From positions 355,001 to 419,000 of the forward strand of contig AP018172.1 of assembly GCA_002368175.1 (NCBI GenBank): DNA of 64,000 nt, in the 5' to 3' direction. Positions 26,702 to 34,879 of the stretch are shown here, piece after piece. The notes under the pieces were generated by a model. It was not told the origin of the DNA and searched no databases. It saw only the letters and a list, made by a program, of their open reading frames with translations. Positions within the stretch are counted from its first letter, which is position 1. Each line of letters opens with the position of its first letter. The translations under genes were made by a program, and so were the position numbers. The stretch comes from Calothrix sp. NIES-2098 (GTDB taxonomy: Bacteria; Cyanobacteriota; Cyanobacteriia; Cyanobacteriales; Nostocaceae).

Positions 26702-27369
26702 CTAAAGTGTAGTTGCGATCGCAATTTTTAGATCGCGAACATAAATATCTTGTGCTTCCAGCAATAATTGCTGACTTTGGGATAAAGCTTTGAGTTGATT
26801 GTAGTCATCAAAATATGTTGCACTCAGTTGAGATTTATCGCTCCCTGCGGCGGTTTTGGCTCTGAGTAAGAATTTACGATCGTCGCGTTTCTCGATGGTG
26901 ACAATTTCTAACTCGGTTTCTGGGTGATGTTGCGTCAGGTTGTGAAAAGCGATCGCAATAGCGCTGGGGTCTACCCTGTAATTGTGGTAAAGGTCAAGGA
27001 TATCAAAAATTGGCTTGATAAAGTCGCCAAAATCCCCATCCTGGATACTTATTGCTGATTATCGGGTTTGCGATGGGGTTGGGGTTGTCTTGAGTAAGTA
27101 CGCGCATAAAGACATACTCACACTTCACCCCATGTAATTTAGTCTCACTTATAATTTCCCAATCTTCAATCATATGCACCTGTGATAATTGCACCTGTTA
27201 AATCGGTTACTTTTAGTTGAGCTTGCTTGAGCTTGGCTTGTGATAAATCTGCATCTTGTAAATTAGCTTCACTCAAATTGGCAGCGATAAAGCTAGCATC
27301 TGCTAAGTTTGCCGATCGTAAATTGATTGTCGGTATAGCTAAAGTCCAGCAAAGCAGACTCATCTGCAT
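26702..27369 (-). pseudogene. Pentapeptide-repeat protein gene broken by frameshifts
   Basis: Three consecutive minus-strand frames together make one protein. The first (27369 to about 27170) has A(D/N)LxxA pentapeptide repeats (LADASFIAANLSEANLQDAD). The second (about 27185 to 27010) continues with IEDWEIISETKLHGVKCEYV, the usual domain after the repeats. The third (about 27050 to 26702) resumes with GDFGDFIKPIFDILDLYHN and ends RDLKIAIATTL. This order matches cyanobacterial pentapeptide proteins with a conserved C-terminal domain. Frameshifts near 27180 and 27050 separate the parts, and the N-terminus also looks shortened. It was probably a soluble protein of unknown role. Confidence 0.8.
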
Positions 27370-27572
27370 ATTTCATAATTATGTTCGCTCAAATAACCAT
27401 AATTGCGGCTGAAAGAATTACATTATTAGCGTTTGAAGTTCCTTACTAGGTAAGATATTGCTGAGTTCGATAATTTGACAATGACAAAAATGTCGGTCAG
27501 CAACACTAGATGTGTGGTCTGTGGCAATGTGGATATAGGCACAGCATAAACATCCACCTACAGGACAGATTA

Positions 27573-27737
27573 ATGGAACGCTCGAAAATAATAGCGATTA
27601 TTACAGGTGCAATTTCTATTCTTTTAGCGATCGCCTACCTGATTATCGTGCAAATCCTCGATTACCGAGACATGAAACCCGCACCTATTAGCCAAGTTAA
27701 CCAGCCGCCTGCAATTATTGCTTATAGTTGGCATTAA
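27573..27737 (+). CDS. Small single-helix membrane protein (54 aa)
   Basis: ATG 27573 is preferred because the product then begins MERSKIIAIITGAISILLAI, with one hydrophobic helix (about 5-27, continuing AYLIIVQILDYR) and a short hydrophilic tail. Similar short proteins with this N-terminus occur in filamentous cyanobacteria but have no assigned role. A terminator hairpin follows at 27754-27785, supporting expression. The upstream in-frame start at 27510 gives a cysteine-rich extension without a ribosome-binding site. Confidence 0.6.
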   Translation: MERSKIIAIITGAISILLAIAYLIIVQILDYRDMKPAPISQVNQPPAIIAYSWH

Positions 27738-27753
27738 AAGTTCACCCTGTCTA

Positions 27754-27785
27754 GATCCCCGACGTATTTGAGAAAGTTGGGGATC
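27754..27785 (+). terminator. Hairpin after the small membrane-protein gene
   Basis: GATCCCCGAC pairs with GTTGGGGATC (one G-T pair) around a 12-base loop, 17 bases after the stop. There is no T run of note, so termination is inferred from position and stem strength. Confidence 0.5.
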
Positions 27786-28124
27786 GATGATTGTAGAGAT
27801 CCAAATTAAATGGGTCTGCTGTCATTTATGTCAATTAAAAAAATCAATGATAACTATTAGTTCATTGTCAAGATTATCTATAGATGAAAATTGATAGTTA
27901 CGATTTGTGAATCCAATCAATCTTTTATATAAGAATTAGTTAGAGCAACTATCGTTCATTTATTTATTTTAAGTATTTCCTTTTTGGCATAGATAAAGGT
28001 AAGCTATTTTTAACAAAATTAAGCAAAAATAAAATTGAGTTGTTAGTGATGGCTGGGTTAGCTGTAATCAAAACTGTTTGATTCACAACCCCGAAGTTTT
28101 GCTGGAAGTTATAGAGGTAAGTTC
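27786..28124. other. Intergenic, 339 bases, upstream of the CO2-uptake cluster
   Basis: AT-rich, with no gene. It must contain the promoter of ndhF and downstream genes. I looked for LysR-type (CcmR/NdhR, CmpR) half sites by eye and found none I would defend. Confidence 0.45.
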
Positions 28125-29984
28125 ATGGCTCAGTTTCTCTTAGAGACTGTTTGGCTAGTTCCGTGCTATGCCTTAATAGGTGGGCTTTTAGCCGTTCCTT
28201 GGTCTCCAGGGATCATTCGCCGTACTGGCCCAAGACCGGCGGGTTATGTCAATTTGGTAATGACATTTTTAGCGTTCCTGCATAGTGCGATCGCATTTTT
28301 CGCAACTTGGAATCATCCACCTATAGAAGTATTTATTCCTTGGCTGTCTACAGCTGGTTTAAATCTTACCATCGCTTTAGAAATTTCTTCTATAAGTGTA
28401 GGAGCATTAATTGTAATCACAGGCTTGAATTTCTTGGCGCAAATTTATGCCATTGGTTACATGGAAATGGATTGGGGTTGGGGACGCTTCTATTCTTTAT
28501 TAGGACTATTTGAAGCGGGATTATGTGCCCTAGCTTTGTGTAATAATTTGTTCTTTAGCTATGTAATTCTGGAAGTTCTGACTTTAGGAACCTATTTGCT
28601 AGTTGGCTTATGGTTCAGTCAGCCGTTAGTAGTTACCGGTGCAAGAGATGCTTTCCTCACCAAACGGGTGGGAGACTTATTTCTGCTGATGGGTGTGTTG
28701 GGATTGTGGCCATTAGCCGGAACTTGGGATTATACAGAATTAGCTGAATGGGCAACAACTGCAAATGTTGACCCGACAATTATCACTCTAGTAGGTTTAG
28801 CTTTAATTGCCGGGCCAATGGGTAAATGTGCCCAATTTCCCCTGCATTTGTGGTTGGATGAGGCGATGGAAGGCCCCGTTCCTAGTACAATTTTGCGGAA
28901 CTCGGTGGTAGTTGCGAGTGGCGCGTGGGTACTGATTAAACTGCAACCCGTGTTAACTTTGTCGCCACTGGTTTCTTCAGCCTTGGTAGCAATTGGTGCA
29001 GTTACGGCTATCGGTGCTTCCTTAATTGCGATCGCTCAAATTGATATTAAACGCTGTCAATCTTATTCTGTCAGCGCTTATATGGGTTTGGTGTTTATCG
29101 CAGTGGGTACAAAACAAGACGAAGCAGCATTGTTATTAGTACTGGCTAATGCGGTATCAGCTGCACTGTTAGTTATGAGTACCGGCGGAATCATCTGGAA
29201 CAGCATCACCCAAAATGTTACTCAGTTGGGTGGACTGTGGTCGCGCCGTCCAATTTCTGCAATAGCGTTTATCGTTGGAACTTTGGGGTTAATTGGATTT
29301 CCACCTCTAGGCGGCTTTTGGGCGTTGATGGAATTAACAGATGGACTCTGGGGAACTCAACCTTGGTTGGTTGGTGTGGTTATAGCCGTGAACGCTTTAA
29401 CTGCTGTGAGTTTAACCAGAGAATTTGGTTTGATTTTTGCTGGTAAAGCTCAACAGATGAGCGAGCGATCGCCAGAAGTACACTGGCCAATGTCTTTTCC
29501 AATGGTGATTCTACTAGGCTTTGTTTTACATCTGCCCTTAGTGTTGCAAAGCTTATCACTATTACCTTCTTGGGTAATTCTTAATAAAGATGTTGCGCTG
29601 TTATTAATTTGGTCAACTATTTTTGGTTGTGGTATCACTGGCGTAATTTATTTAGGTAATATTCCTAAACCAATTCGTCTACCTTGGCAACCTTTACAAG
29701 ACTTGTTCGCCTACGATTTTTACACTCCAAAAATCTATCGGATGACGATTATTTTCAGCGTCGCCCAACTTTCCAAGTTTGCTGATATGCTCGATCGTTT
29801 TGTAGTTGATGGGATTGTGAATTTGGTTGGTTTATTCTCCCTATTAACTGGCGAAGGTCTGAAATATAGTACATCTGGTCAAACCCAATTTTATGCTTTC
29901 ACTGTGCTTTTAGGTGTTGGTGTATTGGGAATGTGGGTAACTTGGCCATACTGGGGAGTGCAAGTTTTAAATTTCATGTTTTAG
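28125..29984 (+). CDS. ndhF: NDH-1 subunit NdhF, CO2-uptake type (NdhF3/NdhF4 class)
   Basis: 619 residues, almost entirely membrane helices, of the Nqo12/NdhF proton-pumping family. The segments ITGLNFLAQIYAIGYMEMDW, RDAFLTKRVGDLFLLMG, GPMGKCAQFPLHLWLDEAMEG and AIAQIDIKRCQSYSVSAYMG carry the conserved lysines and histidines of the proton channel. The N-terminus (VPWSPGIIRRTGPRPAGYVN) is characteristic of the shorter NdhF forms that pair with Cup proteins for CO2 uptake, not the respiratory NdhF1. A downstream CO2 hydration gene confirms this. No cupS (fasciclin-type) gene is present, which favours the F4/D4/CupB set, but I cannot exclude F3. RBS GAGGTAAG lies before ATG 28125. Confidence 0.92.
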   Translation: MAQFLLETVWLVPCYALIGGLLAVPWSPGIIRRTGPRPAGYVNLVMTFLAFLHSAIAFFATWNHPPIEVFIPWLSTAGLNLTIALEISSISVGALIVITGLNFLAQIYAIGYMEMDWGWGRFYSLLGLFEAGLCALALCNNLFFSYVILEVLTLGTYLLVGLWFSQPLVVTGARDAFLTKRVGDLFLLMGVLGLWPLAGTWDYTELAEWATTANVDPTIITLVGLALIAGPMGKCAQFPLHLWLDEAMEGPVPSTILRNSVVVASGAWVLIKLQPVLTLSPLVSSALVAIGAVTAIGASLIAIAQIDIKRCQSYSVSAYMGLVFIAVGTKQDEAALLLVLANAVSAALLVMSTGGIIWNSITQNVTQLGGLWSRRPISAIAFIVGTLGLIGFPPLGGFWALMELTDGLWGTQPWLVGVVIAVNALTAVSLTREFGLIFAGKAQQMSERSPEVHWPMSFPMVILLGFVLHLPLVLQSLSLLPSWVILNKDVALLLIWSTIFGCGITGVIYLGNIPKPIRLPWQPLQDLFAYDFYTPKIYRMTIIFSVAQLSKFADMLDRFVVDGIVNLVGLFSLLTGEGLKYSTSGQTQFYAFTVLLGVGVLGMWVTWPYWGVQVLNFMF

Positions 29985-30089
29985 GAACTTGGGGTTTGGG
30001 GAATAGCCCCTAAACCCTTGTTCATCCCGATTACACAATTTTTAAAGACGATTTAAAAGCTAACCATTTTCAAGTGTGAGGAGAAGACA

Positions 30090-30812
30090 ATGAAAAACAA
30101 CTATCGCCAAGCAAATGTTTCTCGTAGAAATTTACTCAAACTAAGCGCAGGCGCAATTGGTGCAGGAGTATTAACAGCCGGAGTGGGTTCAAATTTAGTT
30201 GCACCTGAAAAAGTCTCAGCACAACCAGAAAAAAATGATATTACTCCCGACCAAGCATTAAAAGAATTAGTGGATGGAAATAATAGGTTTGTTAAAGCAA
30301 AAAAACGCAATCCCCATCAAAGTTTAAAACGCTTACAGGAAGTTGCTAAAGGTCAAAAACCGTTTGCCTCGATTTTAGGTTGTGCAGATTCGCGAGTTCC
30401 TTCAGAGATTATTTTCGATCAGGGGCTTGGAGATTTATTTGTTTGTCGTGTAGCTGGTAATATCGCAACTAATGAAGAAACTGGTAGCTTAGAATTTGGC
30501 AGCTTAGTATTAGGCTCAAAGCTAATCATGGTACTAGGTCATGAAAGATGTGGTGCTGTAGATGCCACTATCAAAGGTGCCCAAGTACCTGGGAAAATTG
30601 GTAGCTTACTAGAAGCAATTAAACCTGCTGTAGACAAATCTCAAGGACAAGCAGGAGATAAATTAGAGAATGCTTGTAAGGCTAATATTGCATTGCAAGT
30701 TGAGAATTTAAAGTCATCACCAGTCCTCGCTGATTTAATCAAAGCAGGCAAATTGAAAGTAGTTGGTGGTTATTACGATTTAGATACTGGTAAAGTCAGT
30801 CTAGTTAGTTAG
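30090..30812 (+). CDS. Tat-exported beta-class carbonic anhydrase
   Basis: 240 residues. The N-terminus has a twin-arginine signal (SRRNLLKLSAGAIGAGVLTA, Arg12-Arg13), cleaved probably near VSAQPEK, so the enzyme should fold with its zinc in the cytoplasm and be moved across the thylakoid or plasma membrane. The beta-carbonic anhydrase motifs are complete: CADSR (Cys98, Asp100, Arg102) and GHERCGAV (His151, Cys154), with YYDLDTGKV near the end. It interconverts CO2 and bicarbonate. It resembles the EcaB type described in Synechocystis as linked to NDH-1 CO2 uptake. It lies 105 bases after ndhF and 135 before ndhD, all in the same direction. Confidence 0.92.
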   Translation: MKNNYRQANVSRRNLLKLSAGAIGAGVLTAGVGSNLVAPEKVSAQPEKNDITPDQALKELVDGNNRFVKAKKRNPHQSLKRLQEVAKGQKPFASILGCADSRVPSEIIFDQGLGDLFVCRVAGNIATNEETGSLEFGSLVLGSKLIMVLGHERCGAVDATIKGAQVPGKIGSLLEAIKPAVDKSQGQAGDKLENACKANIALQVENLKSSPVLADLIKAGKLKVVGGYYDLDTGKVSLVS

Positions 30813-30814
30813 TA

Positions 30815-30893
30815 GCCAATGGTCATCTGTCATTTGTCATTTTTCATTTGTTATTTCTACTTTTCCTTTCCCTTGACATTTGATTATTGACAT
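30815..30893. repeat. TCATTTGTCATT-type dispersed repeat
   Basis: Repeated GTCATCTGTCATTTGTCATTT units, a pyrimidine tract and TTGACATTTGATTATTGACATTTGACC fill the gap between the carbonic anhydrase gene and ndhD. Because of this repeat the annotated ndhD frame extends upstream to a TTG that is not a likely start. Confidence 0.55.
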
Positions 30894-30947
30894 TTGACCA
30901 TTGTCATCTTTCAAAATTTCCCGTTGTACTCATTTACCCAAATTGCC

Positions 30948-32447
30948 ATGTTAAGTGTTCTGATTTGGCTCCCGATTTTAGCAGCAGCTATTATCGCCGT
31001 AATTCCGAAAAATCTGCCTGCTAATACTGTGCGGTTAAGTGCATTATACTTTGCTGCCGTAGTTCTACTCTGGAATATTTTTATTCTGTTCAAATTTGAT
31101 ATCAGCAATCCAGGAATGCAATTTCAAGAGTATCTACCTTGGAATGAAACTCTTGGTTTGAGCTATCAATTAGGAGTAGATGGACTTTCCATATTGATGT
31201 TGGTTTTAAATAGCCTACTTACCTGGATTGCTATTTACAGCAGCAGCAAAGAAACACAAAGACCTCGGCTTTTTTACTCGCTAATTTTATTAGTGAGTGG
31301 TGGGGTAGCAGGTGCATTTTTAGCAGAGAATTTGCTGCTATTCTTCTTGTTCTATGAACTAGAATTAATTCCCTTCTATTTACTAATTTCTATTTGGGGA
31401 GGGGAAAAAAGAGCTTATGCAGGTATTAAATTCCTGATTTACACTGCTGTTTCTGGAGCATTAATCTTAGCAACTTTCTTGGGTATGGTGTGGCTAACTG
31501 GTTCTACCAGTTTCGCTTTTGATGCAGTCTCTACCCAAACCCTGTCTAGCGTATTGCAAATAGTCCTACTTTCAGGAATCATATTAGGTTTTGGCATCAA
31601 AATTCCCTTGGTTCCCTTCCATACTTGGCTACCCGATGCTTATGTGGAAGCTTCAGCACCCATTGCGATTCTTTTGGGTGGTGTATTAGCAAAGTTGGGC
31701 ACCTACGGACTGTTAAGATTTGGCATGGGGATGTTTCCTCAAGCGTGGAGTATGTTCGCACCAACATTGGCAATTTGGGGTGCAGTGAGTGCAATTTATG
31801 GGGCGGTAGTGGCGATCGCGCAAAAAGATATCAAGCGCATGGTAGCATACAGTTCCATTGGTCACATGGGTTATATTCTGCTAGCTGGTGCTGCTAGTAA
31901 TGCCTTAGCGCTGGTTGGTGCTGTCGCCCAAATGTTTAGCCACGGTTTAATTCTGGCTATCTTGTTCCATTTGGTGGGAGTCGTCGAAACCAAAGTTGGA
32001 ACTCGCGAATTAGATAAACTCAATGGTTTAATGAGTCCTATTCGGGGTTTACCTTTAATCAGTGCTTTGCTGGTATTAAGTGGAATGGCGAGTGCTGGTA
32101 TTCCTGGTTTAACAGGTTTCGTGGCAGAATTTATCGTTTTCCAAGGAAGTTTCACGGCGTTTCCTCTTCCCACAATATTGTGTGTAGTTGCTAGTGGTTT
32201 AACTGCGGTTTATTTTGTCATCCTTCTCAACCGCACTTGTTTTGGCAGACTCGACAATTTAGCTTACTATCCGAAAGTGCAATGGTTTGAGAAAACTCCT
32301 GCGTTAATTTTGGCAGCTTTAATCATCTTTTTGGGAGTACAACCAACTTGGTTAGTGCGTTGGAGTGAACCCACAACTACCGCAATGGTGGCTGCAATTC
32401 CCGCAGTGGAAAAAACTGTAAACTCGGAAATTGCTTTGAAACCATAA
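30948..32447 (+). CDS. ndhD: NDH-1 subunit NdhD, CO2-uptake type (NdhD3/NdhD4 class)
   Basis: 499 residues from ATG 30948 (MLSVLIWLPILAAAIIAVIP); an in-frame TTG at 30894 would add 18 residues drawn from an intergenic repeat. This is the Nqo13-type proton-pumping subunit: YQLGVDGLSILMLVLNS, ENLLLFFLFYELELIPFYLLI, IKIPLVPFHTWLPDAYVEA and AIAQKDIKRMVAYSSIGHMG carry the conserved Glu, Lys and His residues of the channel. With NdhF and the Cup protein it forms the distal membrane arm of the NDH-1MS/MS' complex, which couples photosynthetic electron flow to CO2 hydration. Confidence 0.92.
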   Translation: MLSVLIWLPILAAAIIAVIPKNLPANTVRLSALYFAAVVLLWNIFILFKFDISNPGMQFQEYLPWNETLGLSYQLGVDGLSILMLVLNSLLTWIAIYSSSKETQRPRLFYSLILLVSGGVAGAFLAENLLLFFLFYELELIPFYLLISIWGGEKRAYAGIKFLIYTAVSGALILATFLGMVWLTGSTSFAFDAVSTQTLSSVLQIVLLSGIILGFGIKIPLVPFHTWLPDAYVEASAPIAILLGGVLAKLGTYGLLRFGMGMFPQAWSMFAPTLAIWGAVSAIYGAVVAIAQKDIKRMVAYSSIGHMGYILLAGAASNALALVGAVAQMFSHGLILAILFHLVGVVETKVGTRELDKLNGLMSPIRGLPLISALLVLSGMASAGIPGLTGFVAEFIVFQGSFTAFPLPTILCVVASGLTAVYFVILLNRTCFGRLDNLAYYPKVQWFEKTPALILAALIIFLGVQPTWLVRWSEPTTTAMVAAIPAVEKTVNSEIALKP

Positions 32448-32452
32448 TGAAT

Positions 32453-32632
32453 TTTACTTTGCGACGGCAGTTGCTTCAAGTCGGGAAACCCGCCCAACGC
32501 ACTGCCTCATCTTTGCGCCCTTGCGTGAGAATTTTGATAAACGAACCGCAAAGGCGCGTTCGGCGAAGCCGTTCCCGAAGGGTAGTACACGAAGGACAGA
32601 AAGCAAAGAAGAGGTTTTTTCAATTGATTTAA
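32453..32632. repeat. Composite of two dispersed repeats
   Basis: The first unit (GGCAGTTGC..GCACTGCC with an internal GTCGGGAAACCCGCC hairpin) and the second unit (AACGAACCGCAAAGGCGCG with GTTCGGCGAAGCCGTTCCCG) are both recognisable as short palindromic repeats of Nostocales. The open frame spanning them is not a gene. The composite fills most of the gap between ndhD and the phosphatidyltransferase gene. Confidence 0.6.
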
Positions 32633-32673
32633 GATTGCTATAAGGAGTTACGCATCAATAATCAGGAGGAAGG

Positions 32674-33273
32674 ATGAACCTGAAATTAATTCCCAGCGGA
32701 CTAGTACTATTTCGCTTTTTAATTGCGCCCTTTCTTCTCTGGGATGCCCTTGATGGTAAAACTAGTATTTGGTTCATCGTTGGCTTTGTCGCCGCCTTCC
32801 TCTCAGATATTTTTGATGGCATTATTGCCCGTAGACTTGGTGTTAGTACCGCCGAATTAAGACAAGCTGATAGTTGGGCTGATGTTTGCCTTTTTAGCTG
32901 CATATTTGTGAGTGCTTGGCAAGTACATCAAGATGTTTTAATTGCTTATCGCCTACCTCTACTTACAGTTTTTTTTGCTCAGTTAGTTTGGTGGATAGTG
33001 AATTTATTTAAATATGGTAAACCTGCTAGCTATCACACCTATTCGGCTAAGTTTTGGGGTATTACTCTTGCCATTGCCATTATTTCTTTATTCGGTTTTA
33101 ACTATGCAGGAATTTCTCTTTGGCTAACTTGTATTGCTGGTTTAATTTACAGTATCGAAGAAATAGCCATGACAATTATTCTGCCAGTGTGGACGCACGA
33201 TGTTTTAAGCATTTTTCACGCCCTAAAAATACGCGAACAATTATTAATACAAAAAAACGAAATGGCATCATAG
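32674..33273 (+). CDS. CDP-alcohol phosphatidyltransferase family membrane protein
   Basis: 199 residues with about five or six membrane helices. ATG 32674 follows a strong AGGAGGAAGG site. The family motif DxxDGxxARx8GxxxDxxxD appears as DIFDGIIAR followed by RLGVSTAEL, RQADSWAD (residues about 44-69), so the metal-binding aspartates are present but the conserved Gly is Leu. Such enzymes join a CDP-linked lipid to an alcohol (for example phosphatidylglycerophosphate synthase). The substrate here is unknown, and the real PgsA may be elsewhere. It lies between ndhD and the cup gene, with 69 bases to the latter. Confidence 0.85.
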   Translation: MNLKLIPSGLVLFRFLIAPFLLWDALDGKTSIWFIVGFVAAFLSDIFDGIIARRLGVSTAELRQADSWADVCLFSCIFVSAWQVHQDVLIAYRLPLLTVFFAQLVWWIVNLFKYGKPASYHTYSAKFWGITLAIAIISLFGFNYAGISLWLTCIAGLIYSIEEIAMTIILPVWTHDVLSIFHALKIREQLLIQKNEMAS

Positions 33274-33342
33274 TCATCACAAATGACTAATGACTAATGA
33301 CAGCCTTCAAAAAAAATCTTACAACTCAAATAGGATTGGAAG

Positions 33343-34662
33343 ATGACAGCAACTTTTGATAAAGCAACTAAATTACCTCCTTCCCGCCATGAATTTGCGG
33401 AAGTAATTCATCGCTTAGAAGCTGGCGGTTCTATGCTACCCGATACGCCAGAAAACCTGATGCAAATTATCGGTATTTATAAAGCTTATGCTGTGCCGAT
33501 GGATTTCTACTGGCGGGACTTACTTTATATTGCAGAACGGGAATTTTTAAATCCCTTTCCCTTCTTTAAATACTTCTTACGCAAAGAGTATTTAGACTTA
33601 CATAATCATTATGCTGGTGATGATGCCGATTTAAGAATTTGGCGCGGCCCGGCTACAGCCCATCCCGAATTACTGGCATTTATTGAAAAGGGTGAAACTG
33701 GCAAAATGCCAAAATTATTTCACCATTTATTCCACGATCGCATTAATATGGAGTTTGCTGAAGCTTGTATGCGGGCTATGCTTTGGCATCGTCATATGTA
33801 TGCGCCAGTAAACCAATTTGATGCTTACTTAGACTCAGACGAATATAGAGCTAACGCCGATAGGGCAATTAAAGCTTACTTTAAAGGCAACCCGGTAATG
33901 TTGGCACTGCACAAGATGTTCCCCGATATGTTTTTGGAACAGTGCCGCCAGATGTCATATTACTCTAACCTGGGTTTATTCTGGGAAGTTATGGCCCCCG
34001 TGTTCTTTGAAATGTCGGATATCTACGACGAAGGCGGGTTTAAAGGTGTCCCCGACGCCATGAACTTTTTGGTTAACGGCATTTTTGCGATCGCAGGTCG
34101 TCCAATTTACCATCATGTATATATTGATGGGGAATGCTACGAAATCATTCCCAAATCCAAAGGTTTCACCTGGCTATACGAAGCCGCACTACCTTATGTA
34201 GAAGCAGTTTTCTACCGTACTGCACCTTTCCGTGGTACAAAATCTTATAATGCTCAAGCAGGTCAAGTACCTGACGATCAAAAAGATTTCCACTATGGCA
34301 TTCTCTACGCTGATGTCTTCCCTGTAGGTACTGCTGGTATCCCACCCACATTATTAATGCAAGATATGCTGCACTTCTTGCCTCAATATCTTGTTGACTA
34401 TTACCAACAATATTGCCGTGGCGAAGAAGATATGTTGATTCAGTTGGGAGTTAGTTTCCAACGTTCTATGTACAACGTAACTTCGGCAGTAATTCAAGCA
34501 TTGCGAACTGCACTTTTATATCCACTAGATGACCAAAATCCCAAGCATTTACAAGCGAACCGGGAATTTTTTGAAGCCCAGCTAAACCGCTTTACCCGTG
34601 CTGATTACAATATGCGTGATGCAGCGCGTTTACGGGATGTTCAACGCCAGGATTACAGATAA
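33343..34662 (+). CDS. cupB: CO2 hydration protein (CupB/ChpX type)
   Basis: 439 residues. The conserved Cup/Chp sequence is evident throughout: EVIHRLEAGGSMLPDTPENL, YKAYAVPMDFYWRDLLYIAE, LFHHLFHDRINMEFAEAC, YYSNLGLFWEVMAPVFFEMS and FRGTKSYNAQAGQVP. These proteins sit on the cytoplasmic side of the NdhD/NdhF arm and catalyse the vectorial hydration of CO2 to bicarbonate. I favour CupB over CupA because no cupS follows and because of my memory of the family's N-terminus; this is moderate evidence. It closes the cluster that begins with ndhF. Confidence 0.9.
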   Translation: MTATFDKATKLPPSRHEFAEVIHRLEAGGSMLPDTPENLMQIIGIYKAYAVPMDFYWRDLLYIAEREFLNPFPFFKYFLRKEYLDLHNHYAGDDADLRIWRGPATAHPELLAFIEKGETGKMPKLFHHLFHDRINMEFAEACMRAMLWHRHMYAPVNQFDAYLDSDEYRANADRAIKAYFKGNPVMLALHKMFPDMFLEQCRQMSYYSNLGLFWEVMAPVFFEMSDIYDEGGFKGVPDAMNFLVNGIFAIAGRPIYHHVYIDGECYEIIPKSKGFTWLYEAALPYVEAVFYRTAPFRGTKSYNAQAGQVPDDQKDFHYGILYADVFPVGTAGIPPTLLMQDMLHFLPQYLVDYYQQYCRGEEDMLIQLGVSFQRSMYNVTSAVIQALRTALLYPLDDQNPKHLQANREFFEAQLNRFTRADYNMRDAARLRDVQRQDYR

Positions 34663-34703
34663 TTCGTAATACTTCGACTTGCGAGAGTACAAGTTCGTAA
34701 TTT

Positions 34704-34879
34704 TTTCTTAGGGTGTGTTATGCCGGAGGCTAACGCACCTTATATTTTTGCTAATGCTGAATCAACTTGAGGGTTTCCGGAATCAATTTCAGGGTTGACG
34801 TTTCCGTATTGCCGTGACAAAGAATGTAAATTGTTGATGGTGTTCGGTGCGTTCCGCTGCCCGACAACACACTAAGAAA
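34704..34879. mobile_element. MITE-like element with imperfect terminal inverted repeats
   Basis: Left end TTTCTTAGGGTGTGTTATGC then CGGAGGCTAACGCACC is matched by the reverse complement of the right end (TTTCTTAGTGTGTTGTCGGG then CAGCGGAACGCACC). The roughly 175-bp unit has no coding capacity. It lies between the convergent cup and AbrB-type genes, and its right end contains the AbrB-type stop codon (34872-34874). Confidence 0.55.

Noticed and set aside
32447..32632. 61-residue frame after ndhD
   Set aside because: It is made of two palindromic dispersed repeats and has no coding signature.
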